The notes: generated by a model from the sequence alone, not told the origin. DNA of 64,000 bases from Mytilus trossulus (GCF_036588685.1 NC_086378.1:35751578-35815577), one strand, 5' to 3'; shown: positions 1 to 11,440, counted from the first letter of the stretch. Program-made: numbers and translations.

Positions 1-267
1 TTTGTGGTTTTCTATTTTGTGTTTTGTGTACTGTTGTTTGTCTATGCATCTTTTTATCTTTTCTTTTTTTGCTTTGTCAATTTATTTTTTACTTATAAGT
101 TTGAATGTCAATTAGGTATATTTCGCTTCTCTGTTGTGACATTTTGTCCAGTGACTTTTTGACCCATTTAAATGTTTGACTTTCTGTCCAGTGCCTTTTT
201 GTGCATACCCTTTGTTGTTTGTTTGCATATATTGGACAGCAAAGGAACCGAAATAAAAATTAAAACA
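1..267. other. AT-rich sequence, nothing recognised
   Basis: No coding or structural signal was found. The phrase gtccagtg occurs twice about 45 bp apart (near 147 and 190), which may be a relic of a short tandem duplication. Confidence 0.4.
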
Positions 268-858
268 AAAATACTGAACTCCGAGGAAAATTCTAAACGG
301 AAAGTCTCTAAATAAATGGCAAAATCAAAGGCTCTAACGCATCAAAAGAATGGATAACAACTGTCATATTGCTGACTTGGTACTGGCATTGTAGAAAATG
401 GTGCAAAACACCTTTTTTTATAGCTAGATAAACCTCTCACTTTTATGACATGCAGTCGTATCAAATTCCATTATATTGACAACGATGTGTGAACAAAACA
501 AACAGACATAATAGGTAAAATTGTAAAAATAGGGGTAAAGCATGCACAGTCACTTTTGTGTTATAATCGTAATTACTATAAAAAGAAACAAATATGTAAC
601 AAAGAAGTACAAAATGGAATATAAACTAAGCACATGATCAAAAATTAGAGAAAAGAATACAAAATTTTACCATAGCACAATGACTTGTAATGACGAGATG
701 TATAAGAACAGAGCCACGTCATATGAATCGAAGAAAAACAAAAAGGCATATAGACCAAAACATTAGGAAAAATGAAAATAAACAAATGAAAAATGAAAGA
801 CAAGAATACAAAAATTAACCTAGAACAATAACACAATGACGGGATGTATAAGTAGTAG
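268..858 (+). repeat. Dispersed repeat family A, copy 1
   Basis: This stretch is similar along most of its length to 24829-25375, in the same orientation. Shared blocks in order are aatactgaactccgagg, ggataacaactgtcatatt, tagctagataaacctctcac, gacaacgatgtgtgaac and a terminal block near agaacaataacacaatgac. Partial copies occur at 26151-26201 (reverse), 54211-54745 and 57476-57625. It has no long ORF. The short open frame on the minus strand at 645-836 is low-complexity and is not a gene. Its class (SINE, MITE or retroelement tail) cannot be decided from the window. Confidence 0.6.
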
Positions 859-935
859 TGTTGTCAACGATTAACCGGTTAACCGGTCGAACGACCGAAT
901 ACCGAAACCAAAAACGCTAACCGGTTAACCGGACT
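857..935. repeat. Palindromic transposon-end-like sequence with ACCGGTTAACCGGT
   Basis: The phrase ttgtcaac is followed by a palindromic ttaaccggttaaccggt (871-887) and, about 45 bp later, by ctaaccggttaaccgg (917-932), which precedes a T-tract. The arrangement of tgtcaac next to short tandem palindromes recurs with other palindromes at 44450-44535 and, in reverse, at 48190-48272. It probably marks ends of a DNA-transposon or MITE family. No transposase is present. Confidence 0.35.
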
Positions 936-1882
936 TTTTTTTCAATTTTGATAGATTATATATGAATTTGTATTGAAATCATTAAAAAGTAAGGTTTTAT
1001 TTTAAAAATGTCGTCGTTGTAATTAATTTGACAGATCAGTTGTCTAGTAAATTGATTACTATTGTTATTCCAATCAACATAAAATTAGTTAGAAACTGTC
1101 TCGCAACTCGGGGCAAGATCTTAAAGAAACATAATTAATATACATGTTTATTTAACAGTAACTCTAAATCAGTAATGCGATTAAATTTTACGATTTACTT
1201 CATTATTTCGTTTCTGATCTTATATTGTGTAAACCATCATAAATGTGCCACCTCCGTCGTGAAATTGATACGGAATATTTATCAACAAGTTTTTGGTACC
1301 TTCCTAAATATATCTATTTTTTGTTGTACATATCATGTAAGACAGTTATTTATGTAGAAGCTGGGAACAGTATATCTATAATATTAATATAAATGTTCCT
1401 GGTAGAAGGTATAAATAAGTTGTTCTTTATATGCAATCGTATGATACAATGATTAGAATAGATTTAAAGCATAGAGTTATTCTTCTTTGAACTGTGTTTC
1501 TTTGTTATGAAATGAGAGTCGTTCTAAACCTGCTGAGAATTTAAACAACAATTCTTCACATCGGCTGTTAAAATGAAAATAGGAGAATTGATAGAAACAG
1601 ATACGTGAACAATTTAGAGGAAACGTTAGTTAACCGAACGTCCAAATCCCGAAAATCGACTTTAGACACACTAATATAATACATACACAAAACTAAGAGG
1701 TAACCGCATAGATTCAAAACGGAGCAAGACTGTTTGCGTGGACATAGTTAACCTCTCTTTGGCTGGTACAAACATGAACAACACGATGTGTGTCATATGC
1801 GAAGCAGGATCTGCTTACCCTTCCGTTGCAATAAACTATGATATACAATAAACTATGTAGTTTGCCGGACTATGAGCTAAGC
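936..1882. other. AT-rich intergenic sequence
   Basis: No gene was found. About 30 bp near 1260-1292 match the minus-strand RT fragment at 25527-25560, so a short piece of that retroelement family may lie here. The phrase agcaggatctgcttaccctt at about 1803 also occurs at about 44265 and belongs to a dispersed repeat. Confidence 0.4.
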
Positions 1883-2112
1883 CAGATCTGCTCATCGTCT
1901 GATTATTATATATACTAACACGTTTTCCTGCGAGCTATTTGAGATACAAGTATCACGTTAGCCCATTATCCAGGACTTCGGTACTGACATGCACATAATT
2001 ATAGATGCCGAAGTCCTGGCTGATGGGCTAACATGATACAAGTATCTCACAAAGTTATAGCTCGCAGGAAAACGTGTTAGTATATAAAATAATAAGACGC
2101 AGATGAGATCTG
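1883..2112. repeat. Large imperfect hairpin (fold-back element)
   Basis: Two arms of roughly 100 bp (about 1883-1982 and 2006-2112) are near reverse complements. Paired blocks include cgttttcctgcgagcta with tagctcgcaggaaaacg, and caggacttcgg with ccgaagtcctg. They surround a spacer of about 23 bp. The spacer phrase tgacatgcacataattat appears again just outside the right arm at about 2111-2128. No ORF is inside. It is a fold-back MITE or a palindrome formed by inverted duplication. Confidence 0.75.
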
Positions 2113-3314
2113 ACATGCACATAATTATGAATATTGGGTAATTGAAATTTTCTGTAACAAAATTTTGGAAATTATTATAAATTGAAGAATATATAACCCT
2201 CGTGCAAAGCTTTGATTCTTTACCTCGTTTAGCTCTTTTTTGGTTTAAAAGTTCTTCTACTTTGAATAAGTTTTGATCATTCAAACAGTTTTGTCTCATG
2301 CACCATAGAGGCCTTAGACATGGTTGTAATGCGCATCTTACATGCAGAAAAAATGGAATCGTTAATGTTATTAATTTAGGAAACGTAAAACCATCTTGTC
2401 GTGCATTGAAGATGCATGCATATTCAAAATACACCGAGAAACTGTTGGGAAATTACAATTTATAATTTTATTTCCTTATATTGGAATGTGACATTATTTT
2501 TTTGTTTAACTTTTGTCCAGTAGAATTTAACTAGAATTATCTCTAATCAATATGTTAATGATTTAGTCAACATGCAGATGGTTAATATTGGTTAATATGA
2601 AATCATACCAGAGACATATAATAGTAATAATACGATGCATTATATGTCTCTGGTCATACATGGGAAGATATAATTCCGTAATTTAGCCAATTTTGACAAA
2701 TTAGTATAATAGAAACAAATAGTTGAAAGTAAAGAGACATTATGAACTAACTCCCTTACAACTATACGATAACATACTCATAAGCCTCTCCTTTTAAGGG
2801 CAGTTGATCTCATTAAACTGATTTAACAATAAACATTTCAATAAACTAATGACGACATCAAGTCCAGACCAATATTACGCGTACTTATATCGACAATCGA
2901 AATGACCGAGCTGTCAGTTTCTAAGAAGTGTTCGATCAACTGTCATTTAGATTCAATTATATATTTCACAGTGTTCTGCTTAGGACATGTATTGATCTTT
3001 ATCTACTATATATATCTACTGTATAGTATAGATGTAAAACCTCGTCATTAAGTTATTATACTCAATTTACTATGTTAGACATACTAGTATGTTCATCCTT
3101 TATGGAGTAAATGTTAATACGAGAAATTGTAAAATTTAAAAATTAACATCGTTATTTTTCTTTCCAAAACAACCATCTTTTTGCAATTTTGAACTTGTTA
3201 TCACATCCCGGACAATTCCGTACCTTCATCTAAGATACGAAAGAACTGTACCCGAGGAATGTTTGTTATTACTCGCTGGAGTGGCGAAAGTACTTTTCGG
3301 GACTTCGTGATTTG
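1958..3314. other. Intergenic sequence, no gene supported
   Basis: A 158-codon open frame on the minus strand at 1958-2434 starts inside the hairpin described above and shows no domain, so I do not call it a gene. The rest is AT-rich and, apart from the small hairpin at 2607-2654, shows nothing recognisable. Confidence 0.4.
2607..2654. repeat. Short hairpin, CCAGAGACATATAAT arms, copy 1
   Basis: The left arm accagagacatataat (2607-2622) is a perfect reverse complement of attatatgtctctggt (2639-2654) with a 16-bp loop. The same arms occur at 9189-9229 with a different, shorter loop, so this is a dispersed mini-fold-back and not a chance palindrome. Confidence 0.75.
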
Positions 3315-3463
3315 GCCTTAGTTATTGGTATGAGTGCCAATAAGACAACTCTCCATCTAAGTCACTATTCGTAGTAAACCATCATAGGCCATATTACGGT
3401 CTTCAACACTGAGCATTGGCTCACACTGAACAAACAATCTATAAAGGTCCCCAAAAACGATAT
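3315..3463 (-). repeat. Dispersed repeat family B, 3' end, minus orientation
   Basis: This is the reverse complement of the terminal part of family B (compare 11284-11440). It carries the hallmark gagtgccaataagacaactc, then a block matching the word 'gaaggccgta' in reverse, then ggctcacactgaac and ggtcccc. It sits directly against the minisatellite array that follows, as it does in mirror image near 10.7-11.4 kb. Confidence 0.65.
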
Positions 3464-3468
3464 CCATG

Positions 3469-3755
3469 TTACAGACCTTCTAAAATTCAAACTGACCACA
3501 CGCACGATACACGCACGCACGATACACGCACGGTGAATGCACGATACACGCACGGTACACGCACGATACACGATACACGCACGATGAGCGATGAGCGTTA
3601 CACGAAGGATTAACGCAAAATGAATGATGAATGATGAACGCACGATACACGCACGATGCACGATGAATGATAAATACACGATACACGCACGATGAATGAT
3701 AAATACACGATACACGCACGTTGAATGATTCATTGACGAATGAACAACGAACGCT
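3469..3755. repeat. ACGATACACGC minisatellite array 1
   Basis: The array is built from irregular alternation of the words acgcacgatacacg and gatgaatgatgaacgc. It is preceded by a unique flank (agaccttctaaaattcaaac at about 3474) that reappears as its reverse complement beside array 2 at about 10911-10938. The unit rarely creates stop codons, so three overlapping open frames (3365-3733 and 3480-3893 minus, 3416-3613 plus) run through it. Their Arg/Cys/Val/Tyr-rich translations are repeat artefacts. Confidence 0.85.
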
Positions 3756-5260
3756 TTTTACACGATTCTCAAAGCTATTATATTTAGAATAGTATTTAAA
3801 ATTGATATGCATTGTAATTAAAGGCAATACTTGTAGCTGTTTTGTCGATACCAGCATAATAGATAATATGTTATTTTGCCAGCTCAGATTCAAATAACTA
3901 AATTGAAGTCGGCTATTTTATAGGCACCGTAAATATTTTTGAACTTATACAGAAGCTCCTAACAATCAAAACATAGTGTCTTGATTAAAGTTCAGCCTGA
4001 GAGTTCAAGTTTACGGCAAACGAAGGCGAGACATTGTGTTCCGCGAAACCCTAAACTAATTTTATTTCATACAGGAAAAAATCTAAATCTTATTTTTATG
4101 CATACAATGTCCGACGCATTATATCTATAGACAGTGACTGGTTCTAGAAATTATTTCAACTACATGTTTGATATAATTGATTGCAATAAATGAATGATCT
4201 ATGTATTTTTATTTTCGTGTTATATAATTTTTCACTTTGATGGGTTTATATGTTTTTATCTAAAAAAATAGTAAGCTGTTTTTGTATTCACTACAAGCAT
4301 AGCAGAAAGTATTTGATTCTTGTATGTTAACATTCACTGCAATTTTTTGTACTTCTGTACATATATACTTATCAACAGGACATATTAGGTTAATTTCACC
4401 AATAAATGAGTACTAGTATTTGAACATTATTAAGAACGTGTCGGTTTTTCCTTGATAATGCCGAAAATCATTGATCCGACTGATACGAGCGAACTGACAA
4501 AACAACTGATTGCCACTGGACGTTTAAACAACCACTGAATAATCAATTAATCAAATTTTTCTCTCAGTAAAAATGAATTAAACAATATAACTGACACAAT
4601 TGGTGTCTGTTGTTTGTTTGTACAGTAAACATACTGAATTTGTTTTTATCTCTTATATACAATTTCAAGTATGTCAGAAAATTCATACATATTTCCAAAC
4701 ATCCTTACACTCAGTCAAATTTCTAAGAGGTAAGATTCTCGGGATTTTACCTAAAACTCTTTGGGAAAGTGCAATTTTTAATTCCAATTTGAAACCAAAA
4801 AGGTATTAGATATCCCATCTTTTTTTTAAATGCAGGTCTTATTTGATAAGGAGATTTGAAAAATCGATCTTAATGGTAGTTGAAATTTTACAGTGCAATA
4901 AATTTGTGTCCGTCGTTGTCTTTCATACATATCAATTGGTAGATCCACTGTTTGCTATTCGTAATCTGTTGTTTATGGCAGTCAAACCTCGCGATCGGTG
5001 TCCAAATTTAAGCACCCATTTAGCATTTATAAGAGAGGGGCTATTTTTCTCGATGCAAACATTATTTTCCTTCCTGAAATAAAACAGCTTAACAATTTTC
5101 TATATATTTTCATTTAATCATAAACCGATGCATATTAAATGATATTTTAAAAATTTAAAACATATTTTTATGGTAAATATATTTAAATGTCAGGGTAATT
5201 TTCTTATCCAAATAATTATTTTTTTCATTTTTTAAGGTAATAAAGTGTTATCAGTTCTGA
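3756..5260. other. AT-rich intergenic sequence
   Basis: No recognisable gene, array or inverted repeat was seen. The short open frames at 4600-4809 and 4843-5082 have no motif, no splice context and ordinary AT-rich composition. Confidence 0.4.
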
Positions 5261-5500
5261 AATTTGACACGTGTCTAATAGATCAGTGATTTTCGGAAAA
5301 ATGAACGAAAACCGGCACGGCATTGTTCTATAATCGTTTATGATCTTTTATTGATTAAAGAATATATGCATTAAATATCAATATCTATCTAGATTTGAAA
5401 TGTGTTTGCATTGTACAGCACCCCTTTTAGTCCTTAGTACCATATTATAACTCATTAGTGCACTTAGGAGTCCTTAGTCGTGTTTAGACGCACCATTTTC
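5261..5500 (+). repeat. Dispersed repeat family D, copy 1
   Basis: It is similar to 8813-9056 in the same orientation. Shared landmarks are gacacgtgtctaata-like and gattttcgg near the start, cattaaatat in the middle, then acagcac, ccttagta, ggactccttag-like and gtgtttagacg at the end. No coding potential was seen. Confidence 0.55.
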
Positions 5501-5511
5501 TGATATTTGGT

Positions 5512-5562
5512 CGGATTGTTGTCTCTTTGACACATTCTCCATTTCAATCCTCCATTTTATTC
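5512..5562 (+). repeat. Terminal 50 bp of the RT-element 3' tail
   Basis: The sequence tggtcggattgttgtctctt followed by gacacattctccatttc matches the extreme 3' end of the retroelement tail at 47817-47866 and its copy at 43330-43380. It is probably a severely 5'-truncated insertion. Confidence 0.5.
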
Positions 5563-7700
5563 AATTAGTTGCGATTTCTTTATCTCTCTGTTTGATGTTT
5601 TTACAGACAAAAACCATTCGCAGAATTAATCTAAAAAAGCAGACATTAAACTCTTTCTTTTAAAAACTTTTTGCATTTAAACCTTATTGCATGACATTGA
5701 AATAGTATTTTATTATCAGTCTTATCACATATCATATGACCTTAATAAAAGTTTCCTATGTAATGATTTTTGACAGAAATTTTCTTACTTAATAATTGAA
5801 GAATTCTTTCTTTTTGACACATTTAAAATTGCTGCCGTAAATGTTATTTTGCGCGACGTCAACATGTGAAATATCGGGAAAAGATGCATTTCTTTCGAGA
5901 TGAAACAATTTGCTTAAAGGGAAACTCCGCAAAAAAATCAAACTCATGAATTGATATTATGTCCATTCTGTAAAAATGCTCAAATTCATTGATTTTAAAT
6001 TTTATTCTGCTAGACAAGAGATCACCATCGATTTTAAAATTAGAGTATCAATTCTCTGCGTGCCGCCAGTTTGACCATCTTTGACCATTTTTTCCGTTTT
6101 TGGCCACGATATGTCTTTGAACCACAAAAGACCAAAACAGTAACCTTATGTAGTCGTTATTGCGAGTGGATATCTTGTCAATCGTACGGTTGTATTATCC
6201 GACTTACTAATTTGATACGGATTTTTTTTTTTTTTTTGTAATTACCAAGGTTTGCATGTCGTTTTTAACTGTTTATATGGGAATTGGTTAAAAGGTCATA
6301 GTTCAAAGTCATAAATGATCATAAATAAGTGTTCCGTGAAATTTGTTTTCGAAAATCTAATTTGTTCATAATTCTTTTATGTAATAAACTTATTCTAAAA
6401 ATTCGGACCTTCCCTTGTCTGATCACCTGCATGGCTAAAGGTATTACTTCCTAAGGTATTGTGAGGTGACACGTCCAGGTATTCAAGCGATTTCCTGTCG
6501 GGTGTATAATATACATCTCTGTCTTGCGTGTCCGATAGTGATATATACTAGTCAATATTACTAAAACTCATACGCTTGTTTATAAATAACATTTCTGGTG
6601 TAAAGAATATTATTTATAAAAATCTAAATAATTTAAAAAAAAAAAAGATTTGATAAAATAAAAAAATTTCCAAGAGTAAATTTGAGAAAATGTAAGTACT
6701 CGTCTCGTTGTCAAAAGTGAAGAACAGTTTGAAACATACAAGAAATATTGATTTAACAAAAATATACGCACTTGTCAACCATTCGTTTATACGCCTGGAT
6801 AGAACGTTACGGAACTATAGATAGTTGCAATTTAAAATTATATACCGGCATTTTTACATTGAACATAAGAAAGAAACATACATTTTGCTTAATTTGGGTT
6901 AAAGTTTTGTAAATGGACTAGACTCAGTCCTCGCATGACAACAGTATCTTATCATGGGATGTCGATGGACTATTGTATACAAAAAGAAGAAAAAGAGAAC
7001 CATTTTGAATTAAATACAGGTCGATATTTAACTTGCTTTGGTTCATCGAAGTTATGAACATAGTAAAATCACAGATCGGTATTGAAGTGAATCTACATAT
7101 TACAAACAGGATTTTTAAATAACGATTTTGAGTGATCACCTACCAAACCAATATAAACGTATGGCGAGATATAACCATGCAGGAATTTAGTTTTCGTCAG
7201 ACACAAAAGCTTATCACTATCATAAACGTATACGTATATGCATGCAGTTTTAAAATATCAAGAACAAGCGGTCGATGTCGATAGTCCGTTTACTATCTGT
7301 TCAGAGTCAGACATGTCACTTGGTCATTCTTGGAAGCCTTCATATTCCCCGTCCGACGATTGGAACTCTTTCTGGTTGTGTTGACTATAAATGCTTGTAT
7401 GGTGGTTCTGTCGTTTATTGTTCGCTGGCTTATTGTTCGCTAGCTATTGTTCGCTAGCTTCTGCCTGGTCTGATTACACGGGGATCCTCCTATCTGTTGT
7501 GTTAACGTTGATGGATTAAGGTTGGATACTATATATATAATAAATGAATAGTTGTAAAAAAAATCAGAACGAAGAAGTATTTTCTGAAGTGTATTTTGTA
7601 AATATTTCATGTAAATTATAAATTTGTCAACAGAGCAATATATCTAATGTCGGTTTTTAAAAGACTGCATACACATTTTGCGTTCGTAAAATGGTATTAC
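5563..7700. other. Intergenic sequence with one likely dispersed repeat
   Basis: Bases 5917-6130 (starting aaagggaaactccgc) have the look of a common bivalve repeat, but no second copy is in the window. A T-run occurs near 6221-6237. The small open frames at 6924-7139 and 7275-7457 have no supporting features. Confidence 0.35.
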
Positions 7701-7717
7701 TTCGTCGTCGTCCGTCG

Positions 7718-8023
7718 TCAGTTTGACTTGTTGTCGTGGAGCGTTTTTACAAATTCTGATATACTCTGTGGTTTCCAGTTAATCACCATTTTGAATACGT
7801 AGGGATAAATGAGACAACTCATCGCAAGAAATGAAATGACACAGAAGTTTTCACCATAAATCACCCCACAGCCTTCAACAGTGAGAAATGAATATACCAC
7901 AGTCATTATTTCATAAATTATCGCATACAACATGTTAAACAGAAAATTTGTTAAAAAAATTCGTAAGGGTTCCGCGGAACCCAGTGTCTCGCCTATTCTT
8001 TCTGTTAATCGAAGGCTCAACAA
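7718..8023 (-). CDS. Possible membrane-protein fragment, unrecognised
   Basis: This is a 101-codon open frame with two strongly hydrophobic stretches (about residues 24-48 and 56-80) separated by a short polar loop containing EGCGVIYGEN. The C-terminus is polar (WKPQSISEF). I recognise no family. Directly downstream on the plus-strand map (8040-8320) lies repeat sequence, so this may be the coding remnant of a repeat, not a host exon. The nucleotide sequence includes the perfect palindrome gggttccgcggaaccc at 7967-7982. No clear splice sites frame it. Confidence 0.25.
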   Translation of the reverse strand: MLSLRLTERIGETLGSAEPLRIFLTNFLFNMLYAIIYEIMTVVYSFLTVEGCGVIYGENFCVISFLAMSCLIYPYVFKMVINWKPQSISEFVKTLHDNKSN

Positions 8024-8039
8024 ACATTAGGAAATAAAT

Positions 8040-8325
8040 CAATAAAATATTCCTGTTGATACTATCTTTTCATTGAAAGAAACTTATTACCAAGTTTGGT
8101 AAAAACCCAGAACAGTTTATGAATCTTATATTTTATAAAAACTTCTTGATACTATCTGATGAGCATAAACAAGCTTCTTTCCAAGTTTGGTAGAAATCCA
8201 AAATAGTTTAAGAAACGGTTATTAAAATTTCAAAAACTTTAACCACAGAGTGAATATTTGTAGACGCCGCCGCCGCCGAAGCCGACGGAATGTAGGATCG
8301 TTCAGTCTCGCTTTTTTTTTTTTTA
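8040..8325. repeat. Dispersed repeat with internal duplication and GCC-rich core
   Basis: Two diverged copies of ccaagtttggtaaaaaccca-like sequence (about 8091 and 8181) are followed by gacgccgccgccgccgaagc (about 8260) and a poly-T run. The GCC-rich core is conspicuous in such AT-rich DNA. The minus-strand open frame 8222-8527 is produced by this composition and is not a gene. Confidence 0.5.
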
Positions 8326-8397
8326 CTAAAGTCAAGACTCGACAAAAAACATACAAATCAGATTTCCTTCTGACATACAGGCGCACTACGCTTTTTT

Positions 8398-8535
8398 TTA
8401 TACGCCCGTCAACATTTTGACGGGATGTATTATTGTATACAAATGTACGGCGTATGTCCGTCCGCCGGGCTTCTATATGTTGCTCTGTAACTTGAGAACC
8501 GCTTATACATTTCATGAAACTTAACATACATGTAG
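8398..8535 (+). repeat. TATACGCCCGTCAA-type dispersed repeat
   Basis: The start tatacgcccgtcaacatttt contains a small inverted repeat (cccgtcaa with ttgacggg). It is followed by cggcgtatgtccgtccgccg. This looks like the end of a repeat common in marine invertebrate genomes. That is familiarity, not a search result. Confidence 0.4.
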
Positions 8536-8812
8536 TTGTTTCTTATGATGGTTTTCGGAATTTACGGTTTTTATTGAAACCATTGGTATATGCACGCATC
8601 TTTGTCGGAATTAAAATAAAATCAAAACATTTATAATTATATATATTCCTTTTGTCTTCGCATATCTTACATAAACATTTTAACAAGCTGACCACACTCT
8701 TACTTATAAGTAAGGACACATAAAAGTCGTGCTCATATATCAAAACATTTTGTTGGGAAAAAAATAAAACAACAGCAAAACTATTTGTCCTTTTTATCAT
8801 TTAAAAAAAGAA

Positions 8813-9056
8813 CAACGTGTCAATCGGTTCATTGATTTTCGGCATATCAAAGAAAAAACGGCACGTGTCTAAATAATGTTGAATATTTCGTTTATTTACG
8901 AATATTTTTTCTGTAAAATTTGAAATTTAAGCATTAAATATTATTTTCTAACATGATATATCAAAATAATACATATAACAGCACTCCTTCTAGACCTTAG
9001 TAGCATAGTCAATGCCTTAGTGCAATAAGGACTCCTTAGCAGTGTTTAGACGTACT
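8813..9056 (+). repeat. Dispersed repeat family D, copy 2
   Basis: Second copy of the family at 5261-5500. Shared landmarks include gattttcgg, acggcacgtgtcta, gcattaaatatt, acagcactcct, ggactccttag and gtgtttagacg. The two copies are 3.5 kb apart in the same orientation, so they could recombine. Confidence 0.55.
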
Positions 9057-9188
9057 GAAAAAAAACCATCCATCATTCTTTAATAATCATAGAAGGTTAA
9101 CAACTACATGTAGTCTGTTTCCCGGCCGTTATTGAAATTCTTGACAATACCTTAATATTTGTATATTCCGAAGGCATACTGAATGTTT

Positions 9189-9229
9189 AACCAGAGACAT
9201 ATAATACATTATATTATATGTCTCTGGTT
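9189..9229. repeat. Short hairpin, CCAGAGACATATAAT arms, copy 2
   Basis: Perfect 17-bp arms (aaccagagacatataat, 9189-9205; attatatgtctctggtt, 9213-9229) surround a 7-bp loop. Same family as 2607-2654. Confidence 0.8.
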
Positions 9230-10640
9230 TTACGGAGCAGACCAACCTTGATAACAACATACTATTGTGAATTATTTTTTCGGATAACAATCTTTTAGAC
9301 ATACATTAAAAACGGTGTCATTGATAAGCAACCATGAACACAATGAAAAATAAATCTGTGAAAGTGTTCCATGTTTATTCCATTCAAATAAAGACTTGTT
9401 TTGTTAATACCATATTTTTAACTATTCTATAAAAAAAAAACACAAAAAAAAACCAAGATTATATCTTAACTTGTAAATTCAATTTCAAGTTTTAAAAATT
9501 TCTCAATTTAAAATCCTTCTTAAGGAATATGATGATACATGATATATTTGCCTGATCTTATATTTGTTTAATTAAAAATTAAAAAATGCCTTCATATATA
9601 TATAATGTTTATTTTTATTCAATTTTCCACAAAACATATTTAGCTTAGTTTAAATGAAATTCAGAACAGAGATTTCTACCAATATTGAAGAGGATATATA
9701 TTCGTGTTAATTCACCTCAGTTTAATTTGTGAATTCAAGTTTGACATTTAACATTTTAATCCGCAATACACATTTACCCGACAATCTTGTATAATGTATT
9801 TTCTCAATGGAATAACATAACATGCATGTGATCATCAGAAAAAAAGACAAAATATTTATAACGGTATTTATCAAAACTTAAATATTTGGAAATATCTTAG
9901 TAGCATATGAATTGGCCAAATAAGCGAAGAATTAAAATCTAGCATAGTTCAACCAAGGATTTGTATAGTTTCTTTAAAATAAAATATTGTTGGTGTTTTG
10001 GCGACTAAACCAGCAACATTGCCGTTATAAAAAAAAATATAAAACTTTCGCTATCTGATAATGATAGGTTAAAATGTTCATTAAAATGTATAATGTTTGT
10101 CTTAAAACTACATATAATGGGTATTTTAGAATGAAATGAAGTTCATCTTCAATAGTAGAGCTACAACACATGTCATCTCGTGGACTTCTTTTCTTTCATA
10201 CTTTCCAGTTTCATTTTTTTAGTGGAGCTACCCCACGTCTAAATTTTGCAAAAGCACTTTTGTTTTTAAAATTGACAGAATATTTTTGACAAATAACAGT
10301 TGGCCAACAGTATATTTTTAAGTCCATTTCGCTCAGTGTAATAGAAATTACAATTTTAACTCTTTTGTCGTAGAAAATTTAATGTCAATTTCATGTTATT
10401 GTGTGTACGTACAAAATGTATCATTATATCAAAATGTGTAGTCTCAGACAAAGATTCACTGAATAACCTCGAAATATTTACAGACGATAAAATATTTACA
10501 CAAGAAGTCATGAATCTGTATGAACATGTTAATTAAGTGTTCACAAGAAAGTAAGTATGACTGTAATTTATTTAAAGTCGGGACAAATATATATTATACT
10601 TTAAGAGATGAACGTTTGACAAATGCACATTATTTGATAT
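9230..10640. other. AT-rich intergenic sequence
   Basis: No gene, array or paired repeat was recognised. Confidence 0.4.
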
Positions 10641-10644
10641 ACAC

Positions 10645-10938
10645 AATTATACACGATTGACGAACGCACGATACACGGTTAAGAATGAATGATTGATGAA
10701 CGCACGATACACGCACGATACACGGTTAAGAATGAATGATTGATGAGCGCACGATACACGCACGATACACGATTAAGAATACACGATGCACGCACGTTAC
10801 ACGGAAAATACACGGAACGATGAATGATGAACGCACGATTGGTACACACACGATACACGCACGATGCACGCACGCAACACGCACGATACACGATGAACGC
10901 ACGGAATAATGGTCAGTTTGAATTTTAGAAGGTCTGTA
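10645..10938. repeat. ACGATACACGC minisatellite array 2, inverted relative to array 1
   Basis: It uses the same irregular words as array 1 (acgcacgatacacg, gaatgatgaacgc), with an extra higher-order unit ggttaagaatgaatgattga repeated near 10678 and 10724. It ends in ggtcagtttgaattttagaa (10911-), the reverse complement of the unique flank of array 1. The two arrays, about 7 kb apart, are thus inverted copies of one composite element. The minus-strand open frame 10679-10891 is a by-product. Confidence 0.85.
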
Positions 10939-11283
10939 CTACTAGTATATATATTACAAAGAAAATTGAGTAAACTGAGGTTATACCTAAGAAAAAAATC
11001 AACCCTTCTTATATATATAGCTATAACCGATTATAAATATACTTCCAAAGTAAGCTCTCGTTTGACTCGGAACTGTGTAAAGTAGGTTAGATTCAAACAA
11101 GCTAACCTTTAGCAATAAATGTATAGAATAAAGATGTTTTATTAATAAAATTATGTTCTCTCTATTCAAATTGCTACCCAAGCATCTTAATAATACTTCA
11201 TTTCACGTATTGAAATGACTTTCTATCAAAGAATCTTGATCATATTCTGAGATTTAAAAAAATGTTTCCTTATTAATAATTCA
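10939..11283. other. Segment interrupting the array/family-B composite
   Basis: At the first composite (3.3-3.5 kb) the array flank and the family B end are separated by only about 15 bp. Here the same two landmarks are 345 bp apart. This AT-rich segment is therefore either an insertion here or was lost at the other copy. No inverted ends or target duplication were identified. Confidence 0.4.
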
Positions 11284-11440
11284 TGCATTTTGGGGCCCTT
11301 TATAGCTTGTTGTTCGGTGTGAGCCAAGGCTCCGTGTTGAAGGCCGTACTTTAACCTATAATGGTTTACTTTTTAAATTGTTATTTGGATGGAGAGTTGT
11401 CTCATTGGCACTCACACCACATCTTCCTATATCTATTTTA
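11284..11440 (+). repeat. Dispersed repeat family B, 3' end
   Basis: It starts with gggccctttatagcttgttg and continues with gtgtgagcc, gttgaaggccgtac and ttgtctcattggcactcaca, ending in ccacatcttcc. This is the 3' half of the fuller copy at 15468-15938. Confidence 0.7.

Noticed and set aside
1958-2434. 158-codon minus-strand ORF
   Set aside because: It begins inside a fold-back element, has no domain, and its residue composition is that of translated AT-rich DNA.
3469-3755. CRISPR-like regular repeat
   Set aside because: Units are irregular, lack unique spacers of constant length, and the DNA is clearly eukaryotic.
3365-3893. Three overlapping open frames of 65-137 codons on both strands
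   Set aside because: They exist because the minisatellite unit rarely contains stop codons. The translations are simple Arg/Cys/Val/Tyr repeats.
10679-10891. 70-codon Cys/Arg-rich frame on the minus strand
   Set aside because: Same minisatellite artefact as at 3.4-3.9 kb.
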